This document shows, in pieces, positions 33,982 through 42,611 of a DNA stretch of 43,725 bases. Below the pieces are notes generated by a model. The model was not told the DNA's origin and made no database searches. It saw only the letters and a program-made list of their open reading frames with translations. Position 1 is the first letter of the stretch. Each line of letters begins with the position of its first letter. Where the stretch lies: NCBI GenBank assembly GCA_001563795.1, contig LKML01000007.1, positions 1-43,725 of the forward strand. Direction: 5' to 3'. Source of the DNA: Haloferacaceae archaeon B1-Br10_E2g22 (GTDB taxonomy: Archaea > Halobacteriota > Halobacteria > Halobacteriales > Haloferacaceae). A program made the translations under genes and the position numbers.

Positions 33982-35550
33982 TCAGCGTTCGGTCAGCAGC
34001 CGCCGGAGGATGTCACCGTAAGCCGGACGGGTGATTAACACACCGACGAGCACACCGAGGATCGTGAAGATGGCAAAGCCACTGAGATCACCGAGTTGAA
34101 GCGCAAACAGCGGCGACATGGCGATAATCGTCGTCGCAGCGGCGACCCCGATCACCCAGAAGGCCTTCTTGAACCGTGAGTCGAAGACCTTCCGACTCGA
34201 GACGTCACCTTCGGACATCACCTCGTCGGCGATGATGATCAAATCATCCACCCCCGTACCGATCACCGCAATGAAGCCTGCAAGCACAGCCAGATCCAGC
34301 GGATAGCCCAGATACGCCGCAAAGCCGAGCAGGATAATCACCTCCGAGAAGGCGGTGACGATCATCGGCAGAGCGACTTTCGGCTCGCGGTATCGCAGAA
34401 AGACGACACCCGAGACTGTTAGTACCGACAGAATCCCGACGAGCAGCGCATTGGTTCGGAAGTTCTCACCCTGTGTCGGCGAAATGAACGAAGTGGTGCC
34501 ACCGAGCACATCGAGTTCGGCCGGTAGCGCCCCGGCACGCAGGTTAATCGAGATGCGCTGGGCCTCATCGAACGAGGTGGTCGTTAGGATGAAATTCGGA
34601 TCCTGAGCCCATGAACCGTCAGCCATGCTTTGGGCGAGATCAGGGTTCATTCCGAAGGAGTTGACAACCTCATCATCGACGACAAGCAACAGACACGGAT
34701 CTGTGGTTTCGGGATCCTCGTCGTAGGTACACCGTGAACCTCCCTCAGTTGCGAGGCCAGTGTCGACTGCCTTCTGTTGGAACTCCTCGGCAGAGTCCTC
34801 GCGGACGGTCACCGGTACGTGTGGGCCGCTTTGGTCGTTTTGGGTCGCAGTACTGATACTCTGGAAGTCATCGCGTGTCAGCGCCGCGCGTTCGGTCGTG
34901 TAGTTGCCATCATCGCCGGGATGGTAGATATCGACTCGAACGTTGCCGCGTTCCTGGAGGAGGTCGATAACGTCTTGTCGGCCCTCACCGGGCACCTCTA
35001 CGAGGATGAAAAACTCCCCGGTGGCGGTCGAAACCTCCTGGACTGTACTTCCCGACAGTCCGGCCTGATTGACCTGGCCTTCGATCACTTCGATGGCCTC
35101 CGCACGGGTTGCAGCAGTGACGCCGTCTCTGATCTCGTCGTACTCATAGCCCGAGGCGTCCATCGCTTCGGCGAACTCCGATTCAGAGACATCTGGATCA
35201 ACAACCTCAACGGTGCCAGGTTCGTCTTCGAACTCTTGGCGAGCGATTACGTCAGTCGTATCCGTATCGGGTAATTCATCTGCGACTGCAGCAGCTACGG
35301 CGGCTTCGTTGTCAGCGGCAAACTCGACGTCTTCGGCAGTCATACCGATCAATGGCGCACGGATTCGTGTACCGCCAGCCAGATCAAGGCCATAGACGAG
35401 ATTGGTAAATCCTTCTGCCTGCTGGGATTCGTTTCCGAGTTCGTCGTCATCGGGTGCGCCAATCGTCGGCGAGAACAGTGCGAAACACGCTGCCAGTACG
35501 ATGACTATCAGCATCACCAGCCGCCAGTTTTCTTTGAGTGTCGCGATCAT
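33982..35550 (-). CDS. secD: Protein translocase subunit SecD
   Basis: With SecF it aids protein export through SecYEG. One N-terminal helix, a large extracellular domain with the DLAGGTRI motif and the EVIEGQVNQAGLSGSTVQEV repeat, then five membrane helices with ITAFSEVIILLGFAAYLG and the GTGVDDLIIIADEV motif in helix 4-5. The ATG at 35550 (MIATLKENWR) overlaps secF by 4 nt (ATGA); the frame is open nine codons further. The order secF then secD is usual in haloarchaea. Length (522) is normal. Confidence 0.93.
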   Translation of the reverse strand: MIATLKENWRLVMLIVIVLAACFALFSPTIGAPDDDELGNESQQAEGFTNLVYGLDLAGGTRIRAPLIGMTAEDVEFAADNEAAVAAAVADELPDTDTTDVIARQEFEDEPGTVEVVDPDVSESEFAEAMDASGYEYDEIRDGVTAATRAEAIEVIEGQVNQAGLSGSTVQEVSTATGEFFILVEVPGEGRQDVIDLLQERGNVRVDIYHPGDDGNYTTERAALTRDDFQSISTATQNDQSGPHVPVTVREDSAEEFQQKAVDTGLATEGGSRCTYDEDPETTDPCLLLVVDDEVVNSFGMNPDLAQSMADGSWAQDPNFILTTTSFDEAQRISINLRAGALPAELDVLGGTTSFISPTQGENFRTNALLVGILSVLTVSGVVFLRYREPKVALPMIVTAFSEVIILLGFAAYLGYPLDLAVLAGFIAVIGTGVDDLIIIADEVMSEGDVSSRKVFDSRFKKAFWVIGVAAATTIIAMSPLFALQLGDLSGFAIFTILGVLVGVLITRPAYGDILRRLLTER

Positions 35551-36416
35551 CGTTTGACTCCCTCGTGGACGTACCATCGAAGCAGCGAGACGTTCAACAG
35601 ATACGTGTTCATCAGATCAGCCATCAGTCCGATCACCAGTATCAGTCCGATGGCAGTCATGATCTGGATACCGAAGATGTAGGCTAACACAGTCATGACG
35701 GCCATCGCCGACATCGAGGTGAGCGTCATCGTCACACCGGTTCGCATCGCACGGTGTGTCGACTCATAGAAGTCTCCGGTTCGTCTGAGCACGCTGTTGT
35801 TTAACAGGATGTCCGAATCGACGCTATATCCGATCAACATCAACAGCGCAGCGACAGTTCCGAGTGTGAGATCAATGCCGAGAAGATTCATCATCGCCAG
35901 TGGAATCATGATATCGGAAAACGCCGAGGCGACCACCGCAATCGACGGGACGAACGTCCGGAACATCGCAAATACAAGCAGACTCATGCCAGCAAATGCG
36001 ATGGCAACGCCGCCGAGTGCAAGCAGTTGGGTATCAGACCCAAACGCTGGTGAGACCTGATCAATCGTCAATATCTCAAAGCCAGCGTCATTCGCTTCGG
36101 ATTCTAACTGTGTTGAATCGACTTCACCATCTCCAAAGGAGACGAGATACGACCCATCAGCCGGAATCTGCTGGACGGACTGTGGTTCGGCACTGAACGC
36201 CTCGTCAATCTGTTCGCGTGGATTATCCCCCTCTACTTCGATTTGAAGCTCCGTGCCTCCTGTAAACTCCAGTCCTAAATTCGCTGGAGCACCCGTCATC
36301 ACGTACCAGCCGAAAATCACCAACAGCGAAACTGCAAGCACCGCCAGCGGCACAGCCACCAACTGACGGTTCGAATACTGGGTGTAGTCGACTTCCGGTA
36401 CAGCGATATCAACCAT
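35547..36416 (-). CDS. secF: Protein translocase subunit SecF
   Basis: A 289-residue partner of SecD with six membrane helices. The first periplasmic-loop motif LGLEFTGGTELQIEV and the helix-4/5 signature IGYSVDSDILLNNSVLRR are clear. It is first in the operon and overlaps secD by 4 nt. A TATA-like AGCTTATCC on the minus strand lies about 30 nt upstream of the ATG. Confidence 0.94.
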   Translation of the reverse strand: MVDIAVPEVDYTQYSNRQLVAVPLAVLAVSLLVIFGWYVMTGAPANLGLEFTGGTELQIEVEGDNPREQIDEAFSAEPQSVQQIPADGSYLVSFGDGEVDSTQLESEANDAGFEILTIDQVSPAFGSDTQLLALGGVAIAFAGMSLLVFAMFRTFVPSIAVVASAFSDIMIPLAMMNLLGIDLTLGTVAALLMLIGYSVDSDILLNNSVLRRTGDFYESTHRAMRTGVTMTLTSMSAMAVMTVLAYIFGIQIMTAIGLILVIGLMADLMNTYLLNVSLLRWYVHEGVKR

Positions 36417-36499
36417 ACGGTGTGCTCAGACAGGCCGTTGGATAAGCTTTCTCATGTCCGTGACTATGACAGTCCGGTACGCCCCAACGACCGACGGAA

Positions 36500-36979
36500 C
36501 TACGGCAGGTACCGAATACTTACAACGCCTGGCTCGGAGCGAATCTCGACCCGGTTGACGCCCAACCGTGCGGCCCGCGAGAGCGTCCCCTCGCGGTCGT
36601 CGAGAACGCTGTCAACGGCCGCTTCGGTTCCGTCTTCTGGAACGGTCACGACGTGTATCTCACCAATGCCTGCGCGTGGTTCACGCGTCAACTCACCCAC
36701 TGGCTGGTCGGCTGCGATCTCACGTTCATAGCTTGTCGGCGGTTCCTCGCTGTGTTCGACCGACAAGGGCCGACGCGCCTCGAGTTCGATGAGTTGCCAT
36801 GACACCTCGAGCGGTGGGTCCGGCGAGACAGTGCCCTCAACAGCGTCATCGACCTCGACGCCCGGATTCGAGGCGAGCGTATGTACCTGTCCGTCCGCAA
36901 CGTCTTTCAGAATCGCCGACTCGTCGTCGGCGTGGGTAACCAGAAACGTGCCGTCTTTCTGACTCACAGAGGGTGTCAT
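36500..36979 (-). CDS. DUF5812-like conserved haloarchaeal protein
   Basis: A 159-residue acidic soluble protein with an N-terminal block like KDGTFLVTHADDESAILKDVADGQVHTL and a C-terminal GVNRVEIRSEPGVVSIRYLP. It resembles the uncharacterised haloarchaeal DUF5812 family by memory. The ATG at 36979 is preferred to a TTG two codons upstream. Function unknown. It lies between secF (downstream, 83 nt) and a membrane protein on the same strand. Confidence 0.62.
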   Translation of the reverse strand: MTPSVSQKDGTFLVTHADDESAILKDVADGQVHTLASNPGVEVDDAVEGTVSPDPPLEVSWQLIELEARRPLSVEHSEEPPTSYEREIAADQPVGELTREPRAGIGEIHVVTVPEDGTEAAVDSVLDDREGTLSRAARLGVNRVEIRSEPGVVSIRYLP

Positions 36980-37024
36980 TACCAACTGATTGGCCTGAAA
37001 GGGTTTCGGCGTTTCGTCACGGAC

Positions 37025-37561
37025 TCACCGCGAAAGCAAATAGTGAGCGAGACCCATCCCAGCCAGCATGATCGCTGGTGGGGCGATAGCCGCAGGCTGT
37101 GGCAGTGCGTACAGTACCGAAACGAGAGGCCCAGAGATGCCGCTGGCCGGAGGCCGCTCGATGGTCTCGCCGTCGAGTTCGAAGCTTTCGGGCATCGAGA
37201 TGATTGCAGCCACATAGAGTGATACCAGAAACGCCACCCCGGTGAGTGCGATGATCGTATCGTAGCGTGGATGATAGCCCAGGCCTTTGCGGTGCTTTCG
37301 AGCGACAAGCAGAACCGGTGCGATCAGTGGGCCAGCCGCAAACAACCCAACGACCACAATGAACGTCCGTGAAAGCGTCAGCGAGCCACCGGGCGAGCCA
37401 GCGGTCTCGGCGATCCACACAATGAGGCTGAACGTAAACAGGATGCCGACGAACGCTGCGGCGAGCGTGCCGAACACTACGTACAGTTTGAACAGCAGCG
37501 AATCGCCTTCTCGAAAGGCGTAGGGAAACGCCCCAAACACCCCACGGTAGCCGTCTGCCAT
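37025..37561 (-). CDS. Conserved membrane protein of unknown function
   Basis: A 178-residue protein with four hydrophobic segments (about residues 26-50, 65-90, 103-122, 148-176) and a conserved-looking N-terminus (ADGYRGVFGAFPYAFREGDS). It resembles an uncharacterised haloarchaeal membrane family. It lies 45 nt upstream of the DUF5812-like gene and could share its transcript. Confidence 0.6.
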   Translation of the reverse strand: MADGYRGVFGAFPYAFREGDSLLFKLYVVFGTLAAAFVGILFTFSLIVWIAETAGSPGGSLTLSRTFIVVVGLFAAGPLIAPVLLVARKHRKGLGYHPRYDTIIALTGVAFLVSLYVAAIISMPESFELDGETIERPPASGISGPLVSVLYALPQPAAIAPPAIMLAGMGLAHYLLSR

Positions 37562-37920
37562 TGGTGGGCCTACGTCGTCGACTGAATTAACGCCATTGGA
37601 ACGGACTCGCCAGCAGTGGCGGTTTCAGATGTGCCTCGAGAAGGCCGTCCACCACGCCGTCTCAGGGGATCCACTGTCACGGACTCGACGAAAGCGCGTT
37701 TTTACAGGTATTTCAAGGCGGATGCCACGGGGTCGTCCGGAAATCTTTGATTTCCGTGATGTGGCCAGAAATCAGAGATTTCTGGCTGCCTGCCAGACTG
37801 CGTCTGGCAATGACGAGACGCAAAGCGTCTCGAACCACTTGACCCCGAGGTTGTTGACGTCATCTACAAGCCACTCTCCCCACACACCCCTTATGTGGGT
37901 TGGTCACATACACCAACCTG
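37562..37920. other. Intergenic region holding a hairpin-rich IS relic
   Basis: Contains the divergent promoters of its two neighbours and, at about 37710-37860, a train of perfect hairpins related to the relic at 21.3 kb. Open frames across it are accidental. A possible promoter for the acetamidase gene (CCTTATGT) lies about 30 nt before 37921. Confidence 0.55.
37739..37832 (+). mobile_element. Second IS200/IS605-like relic: four hairpins with 3-nt loops
   Basis: Four perfect inverted repeats follow one another: 37739-37755 (7-bp arms), 37765-37785 (9 bp), 37791-37809 (8 bp) and 37814-37832 (8 bp), each with a three-base loop. The 16 bases at 37755-37770 are the reverse complement of 21340-21355 in the first relic, and the flanking GTCGTCC and ACCCCGAGGTTGTTGAC sequences also resemble it. 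The copy is in opposite orientation. No transposase frame is seen. Confidence 0.55.
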
Positions 37921-39225
37921 ATGTCTCAACAGATTCAACAGGAACTCGAGGTCGATCAGTTTACCCGTGGATTAGTCGGCCCCGACCAGGAGTGGGCGGG
38001 CACCGTCGCCGACGGCGGTACGGTTCGAACCCATACGCCTGCTGGCTGCTGGGGGCCGATGATCACTCCTTCGTTTCGTGGCGGCCATGAGGTCACTCGA
38101 CCGATCCGTGTCGAAAACGCCGAAGTCGGTGATGCGCTCGTCGTCAAAATCAAAGACGTACAGGTGACAAGCATTGCCACCAGCACCGGCAGTATGGCCG
38201 AACGAAGCGAAGCCTTCGGCGACGATCCGTTCATCGACCACCAGTGTCCAGAGTGTGGCACCGAATGGCCCAAGACGGTCGTCGAGGGAACTGGCGAAGA
38301 CGCAATTCGATGCGCCGAATGTGGAGCCAACGCCTCTTCGTTCGGGTTTGAGTACGGGTATACGGTTGTTTTCGACGAGGATCGAACCGTTGGGCTGACT
38401 GTCGGCGCTGAGGGAGCCGACCAACTGGCCGAAAACGCCGACGAGAACATGGCACTGCCCGAAAACTCCCGGCAGCATCCGATCTTGCTGTACAAGCCGG
38501 ATGAGATTCCTGGCACACTCGGGCATCTCGCACCGTTTATCGGCAACATCGGCACTACCCCAGCAGTCGAACTGCCGGATTCACACAACGCCGGTGATTT
38601 CGGTCAGTTCCTTATTGGAGCCGAACATGCGTGGGGAATCACAGATGAAAGCGAACTCGAGGCACGTACTGACGGCCATCTCGACTCCAACGACGTCCGA
38701 CCAGGCGCGACGCTCATCTGTCCGGTTCGAGTCGACGGCGGTGGGCTCTATGTTGGTGACCTCCACGCCAACCAGGGCGACGGCGAACTGTCGTTGCACA
38801 CAACAGACGTCAGTGGGACAACCGAACTCGAAGTCGAGGTGATCAAAAACCTCGAGATGGACGGACCGCTGCTTTTGCCGAACGAATCCGACCTCCCAAA
38901 CATCGCGAAACCCTACTCCGAGGACGAACGCGAAGCGGGCGACGCGCTGGCCGGGCAGTACGGGGTTGAGACCGTATCGGATGCACTGCCGCTGCAGATT
39001 ATCGGCTCAGGAGCGACCATTAACGAAGCAACTGACAACGCCTTCGAGCGGGCTGGATCGCTGTTTGAGATGACCGAAGGAGAAGTTCGAGCCCGCTGTA
39101 CGTTCACCGGCGGCGTCGAAATCGCTCGCCTGCCGGGAGTCGTCCAGCTTTCGATGCTCGTCCCGACCGAGATTCTCGAAGACCTCGGGCTCACGTCAGT
39201 CGTCCGCGAACAGTACAATCTGTAA
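37921..39225 (+). CDS. Acetamidase/formamidase family hydrolase
   Basis: A 434-residue amidohydrolase (FmdA/AmdA family) that cleaves formamide or acetamide to ammonia and acid. Conserved blocks: PAGCWGPMITPSFRGGHEVTRPI near the start and GDLHANQGDGELSLHTTDVSG, with GSGATINEATDNAF later. A zinc-ribbon-like insert with two CxxC pairs (HQCPECGTEW and IRCAECGAN) lies between the two; I recall it in other haloarchaeal members too. The ATG at 37921 is chosen; the frame runs seven codons further upstream. Transcribed alone. Confidence 0.85.
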   Translation: MSQQIQQELEVDQFTRGLVGPDQEWAGTVADGGTVRTHTPAGCWGPMITPSFRGGHEVTRPIRVENAEVGDALVVKIKDVQVTSIATSTGSMAERSEAFGDDPFIDHQCPECGTEWPKTVVEGTGEDAIRCAECGANASSFGFEYGYTVVFDEDRTVGLTVGAEGADQLAENADENMALPENSRQHPILLYKPDEIPGTLGHLAPFIGNIGTTPAVELPDSHNAGDFGQFLIGAEHAWGITDESELEARTDGHLDSNDVRPGATLICPVRVDGGGLYVGDLHANQGDGELSLHTTDVSGTTELEVEVIKNLEMDGPLLLPNESDLPNIAKPYSEDEREAGDALAGQYGVETVSDALPLQIIGSGATINEATDNAFERAGSLFEMTEGEVRARCTFTGGVEIARLPGVVQLSMLVPTEILEDLGLTSVVREQYNL

Positions 39226-39237
39226 GTTCGGTCGCTG

Positions 39238-39248
39238 TCTTTTTCTTG
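39238..39248 (+). terminator. T-rich terminator after the acetamidase gene
   Basis: TCTTTTTCTT lies 13 nt after the stop codon in the 39-nt gap between two convergent genes. Confidence 0.35.
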
Positions 39249-39264
39249 GGCGGCCGGCCTTTCG

Positions 39265-39531
39265 TTACCCACCCTGTGCGGCCGGAATCAGCGACATTTC
39301 GGTCGTCGGCAGACACTCCGTCTCCGGGTCGGCTCTGTCGCCGTCGACGAGCACACGGACACTTCCCCGGAGCGTTCCGTCTTCGTCGAACAGTTGTGTG
39401 CGGGCTCGAGGATACTGCTCGACAAACTGCTCGAGGACGGCCTGAACTGACTCGCCGTCGTCGGCAGTCGAAATCGAGACTGTTTTGCTGCCAGTGACGC
39501 CCCGAAGCGGTCCGTGGACTGTTAGTTCCAT
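39265..39531 (-). CDS. Ubiquitin-like small archaeal modifier protein (MoaD/SAMP family)
   Basis: An 88-residue beta-grasp protein ending in Gly-Gly (IPAAQGG), the hallmark of SAMP and MoaD/ThiS proteins. These are adenylated by an E1-like enzyme and then act as protein modifiers or sulfur carriers. Blocks VSISTADDGESVQAVLEQFVEQYP and SVRVLVDGD fit the fold. The ATG at 39531 (MELTVHGPLRG) is chosen; the frame is open 37 codons further. It is divergent from pgi and convergent with the acetamidase gene. Which SAMP it corresponds to is not clear. Confidence 0.75.
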   Translation of the reverse strand: MELTVHGPLRGVTGSKTVSISTADDGESVQAVLEQFVEQYPRARTQLFDEDGTLRGSVRVLVDGDRADPETECLPTTEMSLIPAAQGG

Positions 39532-39631
39532 ATCGACTCGTTGGTGTCGTACTGCATTGGTATTGTGTTCTGTGACAAAACCAATATCCAGTGAGGCTGT
39601 GGTTCGTCGCGTGCCGAAACCCGACGGCAAC

Positions 39632-39643
39632 GATTTTATCATA
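39632..39643 (+). promoter_or_regulatory. TATA box of pgi
   Basis: GATTTTATCATA lies 20-31 nt before the pgi start at 39663, which implies a very short leader. Confidence 0.5.
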
Positions 39644-39662
39644 GCCGACCGCTCGTTGTGGT

Positions 39663-40955
39663 ATGTATCTGGATATTGGCAACGTCCTCGAGACGTCGCC
39701 AGGCATTACCGAAGAGACGCTCGAGCGTCTCGACGAACGCGTCGAGATCGCCCACGAACGAATTGCTGCCGGTATGGAAGCCGAAGAACACGGCTATGCC
39801 GCGCTCTCTCTCCCAGAGACCGTCGATACTGAGGAAATACGGGCTGCTGTCGAGCCGTTTGGCACGCCCGAGGCCGTCCTGACTGTTGGCATCGGCGGTA
39901 GCGCGCTGGGCGCGGCGACGATCTCGGCCGCCCTTTCCGACCAGACAGACGTAGAAGCACACTTTTTGGATAACGTCGATCCCGAAGACACCGCCGCGTT
40001 GCTCGAGTCACTCCCACTCGAAGAGACTGTTGTCAACGTCGTCTCACGGTCGGGAACGACTGCCGAAACGCTGGCGAACTTCCTGGTCGTACGCCAGGCG
40101 ATGGAGGATGCGGGCGTCGATTGGACCGAACAGGCGTTCGTGACAACTGGCGAGGAGGGTAATCTCCGGAATCTGGCCGACAAACACGACCTGCCGTCAC
40201 TCAAGGTACCTGACGGTGTCCCAGGGCGATTTTCGGCGCTTTCTACGGTGGGATTGGCCTGCGGGGCGCTGCAAGGACTCGACATTGAGAGCGTTGTAGC
40301 GGGAGCCGCCAGCGAGAAAGCCAAACTCTCTGGGTCGCTACAGAACTCGCCCGGCTACGCCTACGGTGCGGTTTGCTACAGTCTCGCCGAACGCGGCGCG
40401 CTGACGAACGCGATGATGCCGTATGCCGAATCCCTCGAGTATTTCGCCGAGTGGTTCGCCCAACTGTGGGCCGAAAGCTTAGGTAAGGAAGGACTCGGCC
40501 AGACGCCAGCCCGCGCGCTGGGGGCGACCGACCAACACTCTCAGTTGCAGTTGTATCGCGCTGGCCCCCGCGACAAACTCGTTACGCTCGTTCGACCGCG
40601 CGAGCGTGAAGATATCGACATCCCAGAGACGGACTTAGAGGGACTGTCGTATCTTGGCGGGGCCGGCCTCGGGGAGTTGCTGGACGCAGAGTTCGAGGCC
40701 ACAGAGGCAAGCCTGGCCGTCGAGGGCATCCCCAACATCCGGATTGAACTCGACCGCATAGATGCCCACGGCATCGGCGAACTCCTCTATGGCATGGAGG
40801 CCGCCACCGTGATGTACGGCGAGTTGGCCGGTGTTTCGACGTTCACCCAGCCTGCGGTCGAGTGGGGCAAAAAGGCCGCCCGTGGACTGCTTGGTGGCGG
40901 CGAGTTCGCCGAGGCTGATGCCGTCGCTGACAAACTCGAGTTCACAATCGAATAA
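39663..40955 (+). CDS. pgi: Glucose-6-phosphate isomerase
   Basis: It interconverts glucose 6-phosphate and fructose 6-phosphate; in haloarchaea this mainly serves gluconeogenesis. Sugar-isomerase motifs: TVGIGGSALGAATISAAL, VNVVSRSGTTAETLANFLV, and TPARALGATDQHSQLQL with the catalytic-type His, and later QPAVEWGKKAARGLL near the C-terminus. Length (430) is normal for the archaeal form. Promoter close to the start codon, own transcript. Confidence 0.94.
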   Translation: MYLDIGNVLETSPGITEETLERLDERVEIAHERIAAGMEAEEHGYAALSLPETVDTEEIRAAVEPFGTPEAVLTVGIGGSALGAATISAALSDQTDVEAHFLDNVDPEDTAALLESLPLEETVVNVVSRSGTTAETLANFLVVRQAMEDAGVDWTEQAFVTTGEEGNLRNLADKHDLPSLKVPDGVPGRFSALSTVGLACGALQGLDIESVVAGAASEKAKLSGSLQNSPGYAYGAVCYSLAERGALTNAMMPYAESLEYFAEWFAQLWAESLGKEGLGQTPARALGATDQHSQLQLYRAGPRDKLVTLVRPREREDIDIPETDLEGLSYLGGAGLGELLDAEFEATEASLAVEGIPNIRIELDRIDAHGIGELLYGMEAATVMYGELAGVSTFTQPAVEWGKKAARGLLGGGEFAEADAVADKLEFTIE

Positions 40956-41035
40956 CACACAACCCAGATTATCGTTCTCATGTGCCGCCGACAATCGGTG
41001 TGTCTAACACGGACCGGGCGGTAGTAGTCGTACTG

Positions 41036-41779
41036 ATGGAGCAGTCATCGGAACCGTCACTGGTCGGCCAGCGAATCCAACACGTCGGCGAAGTGATCGT
41101 CATCATCGTCATCGCCTACATCTGTGCCAGTCTTGCGATCAGCCTGCTCGAGCCGCTGGTCGGCAGACTCACCGTAGCCGTCGCCTGGGATAACACGACG
41201 ATGATCGTCCAGACGGTGATCCAGTTTACGGTGATGATGGGTGTGGTCGTCTGTTATGCCTGGCTTCTCGACACAGCTGCGTTGGTTCCGATTCGAGCAC
41301 CTGACCGACGAGCAGTAGGATTCATCGTTGGTGGAACGATTCTTCTTCTCGGCTGTCAGTTCATTATAAACCGGCTGCTCCAGTGGATGGATTTTGCACC
41401 GGGAGCCAATCAGGCTGTGTTGGCCGGCGTTGGCGATCCAACCTACTTTCTGGTAATGATTCCGGTCTCGCTGCTGTTTGTCGGTCCGGCCGAAGAACTA
41501 CTGTTTCGTGGAGCCGTCCAGGGTCGACTTCGGGAGTCGTGGGGCATGTGGCCTGCGATCGTGACCGCAACCGTTCTTTTCGGATTGGCGCATATTCCAG
41601 CCATCACCGGCGGTTTCGGAGCCCAACTTTCCTATGCACTGCTGGTCGGCGTGTTGGGATTGCTGTTGGGCTATCTGTATGAGTACACCCAAAACATTCT
41701 CGTCCCATCGCTGATTCACGGCGCGTACAATGCGACGCTGTTCGGCTTGCTATACATCACTGAAACCGGCCTGATATAA
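41036..41779 (+). CDS. CPBP family intramembrane metalloprotease (Abi type)
   Basis: A 247-residue membrane protein with about eight helices. The protease-type motifs are GPAEELLFRGAVQGRL (EExxxR), FGLAHIPA and LIHGAYNATLF with the later His residues. Homologues include CAAX-prenyl proteases and bacteriocin-immunity proteins; the substrate is unknown. The ATG at 41036 is chosen; an in-frame GTG at 40982 would add 18 residues. It lies 80 nt after pgi and may be read with it. Confidence 0.85.
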   Translation: MEQSSEPSLVGQRIQHVGEVIVIIVIAYICASLAISLLEPLVGRLTVAVAWDNTTMIVQTVIQFTVMMGVVVCYAWLLDTAALVPIRAPDRRAVGFIVGGTILLLGCQFIINRLLQWMDFAPGANQAVLAGVGDPTYFLVMIPVSLLFVGPAEELLFRGAVQGRLRESWGMWPAIVTATVLFGLAHIPAITGGFGAQLSYALLVGVLGLLLGYLYEYTQNILVPSLIHGAYNATLFGLLYITETGLI

Positions 41780-41782
41780 GCT

Positions 41783-42241
41783 TCAAGCCGGATTTTTTCG
41801 CGACAGGTCGCTGCCACAGATCGGACAGCGGTCGTGGTGCTCATCAAAGGTTCGGCCGCAGCCGACACACTGGAACTGCCAGTCGCGTTGTTCGGTGATC
41901 CCATCGCGGGCGATCACTTCGACGTCGACGTTGAGCCGTTCGGCGACGTTCTGCATGGCATAATCGTCAGTGACGAGTGTGCCGTCAAGTTCGAACGCAG
42001 CCGCAACAAGCAGCAGGTCAGTCTCCGAAAGCTCTTCGGCGTCGCCGGTTTCGCTGGCTGCGCGGGTGATTCGCTCGACGGTACCCTCAGAGGGAATATG
42101 GATGTGCATTCCCGCGCCCTCTTCGGCATCGAACCGGAAGGCGTGTTCGCCCTCGAGTTCTTCGTGAACTTGGGGAACTGAAGCCGTATCCTCGTCAGTA
42201 TGGTACTCGTGAATAAACGCCGACGTATCGAGAATATGCAT
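41783..42241 (-). CDS. nob1: rRNA maturation endonuclease NOB1
   Basis: It trims the 3' end of 16S rRNA. A PIN domain starts MHILDTSAFIHEY (Asp5), with acidic residues in SETDLLLVAAAFEL and TDDYAMQN, followed by a C-terminal zinc ribbon CVGCGRTFDEHHDRCPICGSDL. Length (152) is normal for archaea. It is 3 nt downstream of the PRC-barrel gene and so in one operon with it, and converges with the CPBP gene 3 nt away. Confidence 0.93.
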   Translation of the reverse strand: MHILDTSAFIHEYHTDEDTASVPQVHEELEGEHAFRFDAEEGAGMHIHIPSEGTVERITRAASETGDAEELSETDLLLVAAAFELDGTLVTDDYAMQNVAERLNVDVEVIARDGITEQRDWQFQCVGCGRTFDEHHDRCPICGSDLSRKNPA

Positions 42242-42244
42242 TCG

Positions 42245-42490
42245 TTAACGAGAAACGACAATGTAGTCTTTGACGGCCTGGACGCTGTTGATCGGGATCT
42301 CGAGCCGACCTGCTTCGTCGTCATCGAACCCCGAAGAATGCGGCGAAATTCCTTCGTTGGGGACGACAAGCAGGTTCTGAAGCCCACCGGTTTTCATCTC
42401 CATTGTAATGTTGTACAGGTCTCCGAGTTCGGTGCCGTCTGCCCCCATTACTGCTTTGCCAGAGAGGTTTTCGGCAAGTATGTCTACCAT
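42245..42490 (-). CDS. PRC-barrel domain protein
   Basis: An 81-residue PRC-barrel domain: ENLSGKAVMGADGTELGDLYNITMEM, then QNLLVVPNE, then RLEIPINSVQAVKDYIVVS. This fold, also found in the ribosome-maturation factor RimM, mediates RNA or protein contacts. Its place directly before nob1 suggests a role in ribosome assembly. The ATG at 42490 is 22-31 nt from a good TATA box. Confidence 0.88.
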   Translation of the reverse strand: MVDILAENLSGKAVMGADGTELGDLYNITMEMKTGGLQNLLVVPNEGISPHSSGFDDDEAGRLEIPINSVQAVKDYIVVSR

Positions 42491-42511
42491 ACATCCGATA
42501 CTCGGGCCGAA

Positions 42512-42521
42512 TTATATAAAC
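42512..42521 (-). promoter_or_regulatory. TATA box of the PRC-nob1 operon
   Basis: TTTATATAAT on the minus strand is 22-31 nt before the start codon at 42490, giving a leaderless transcript. Confidence 0.65.
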
Positions 42522-42611
42522 GCCACGGGGAGCGTCTGACGAGCGGCTGTCAGCCTCCTCAGTGACTGTCGCAAAGAACTATACTCTTTGGAAACCTATC
42601 TTCGGCTGTTC

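Noticed and set aside
37596-38090. Plus-strand frame over the hairpin train
   Set aside because: It runs through inverted repeats and into the acetamidase gene in another frame; no family features.
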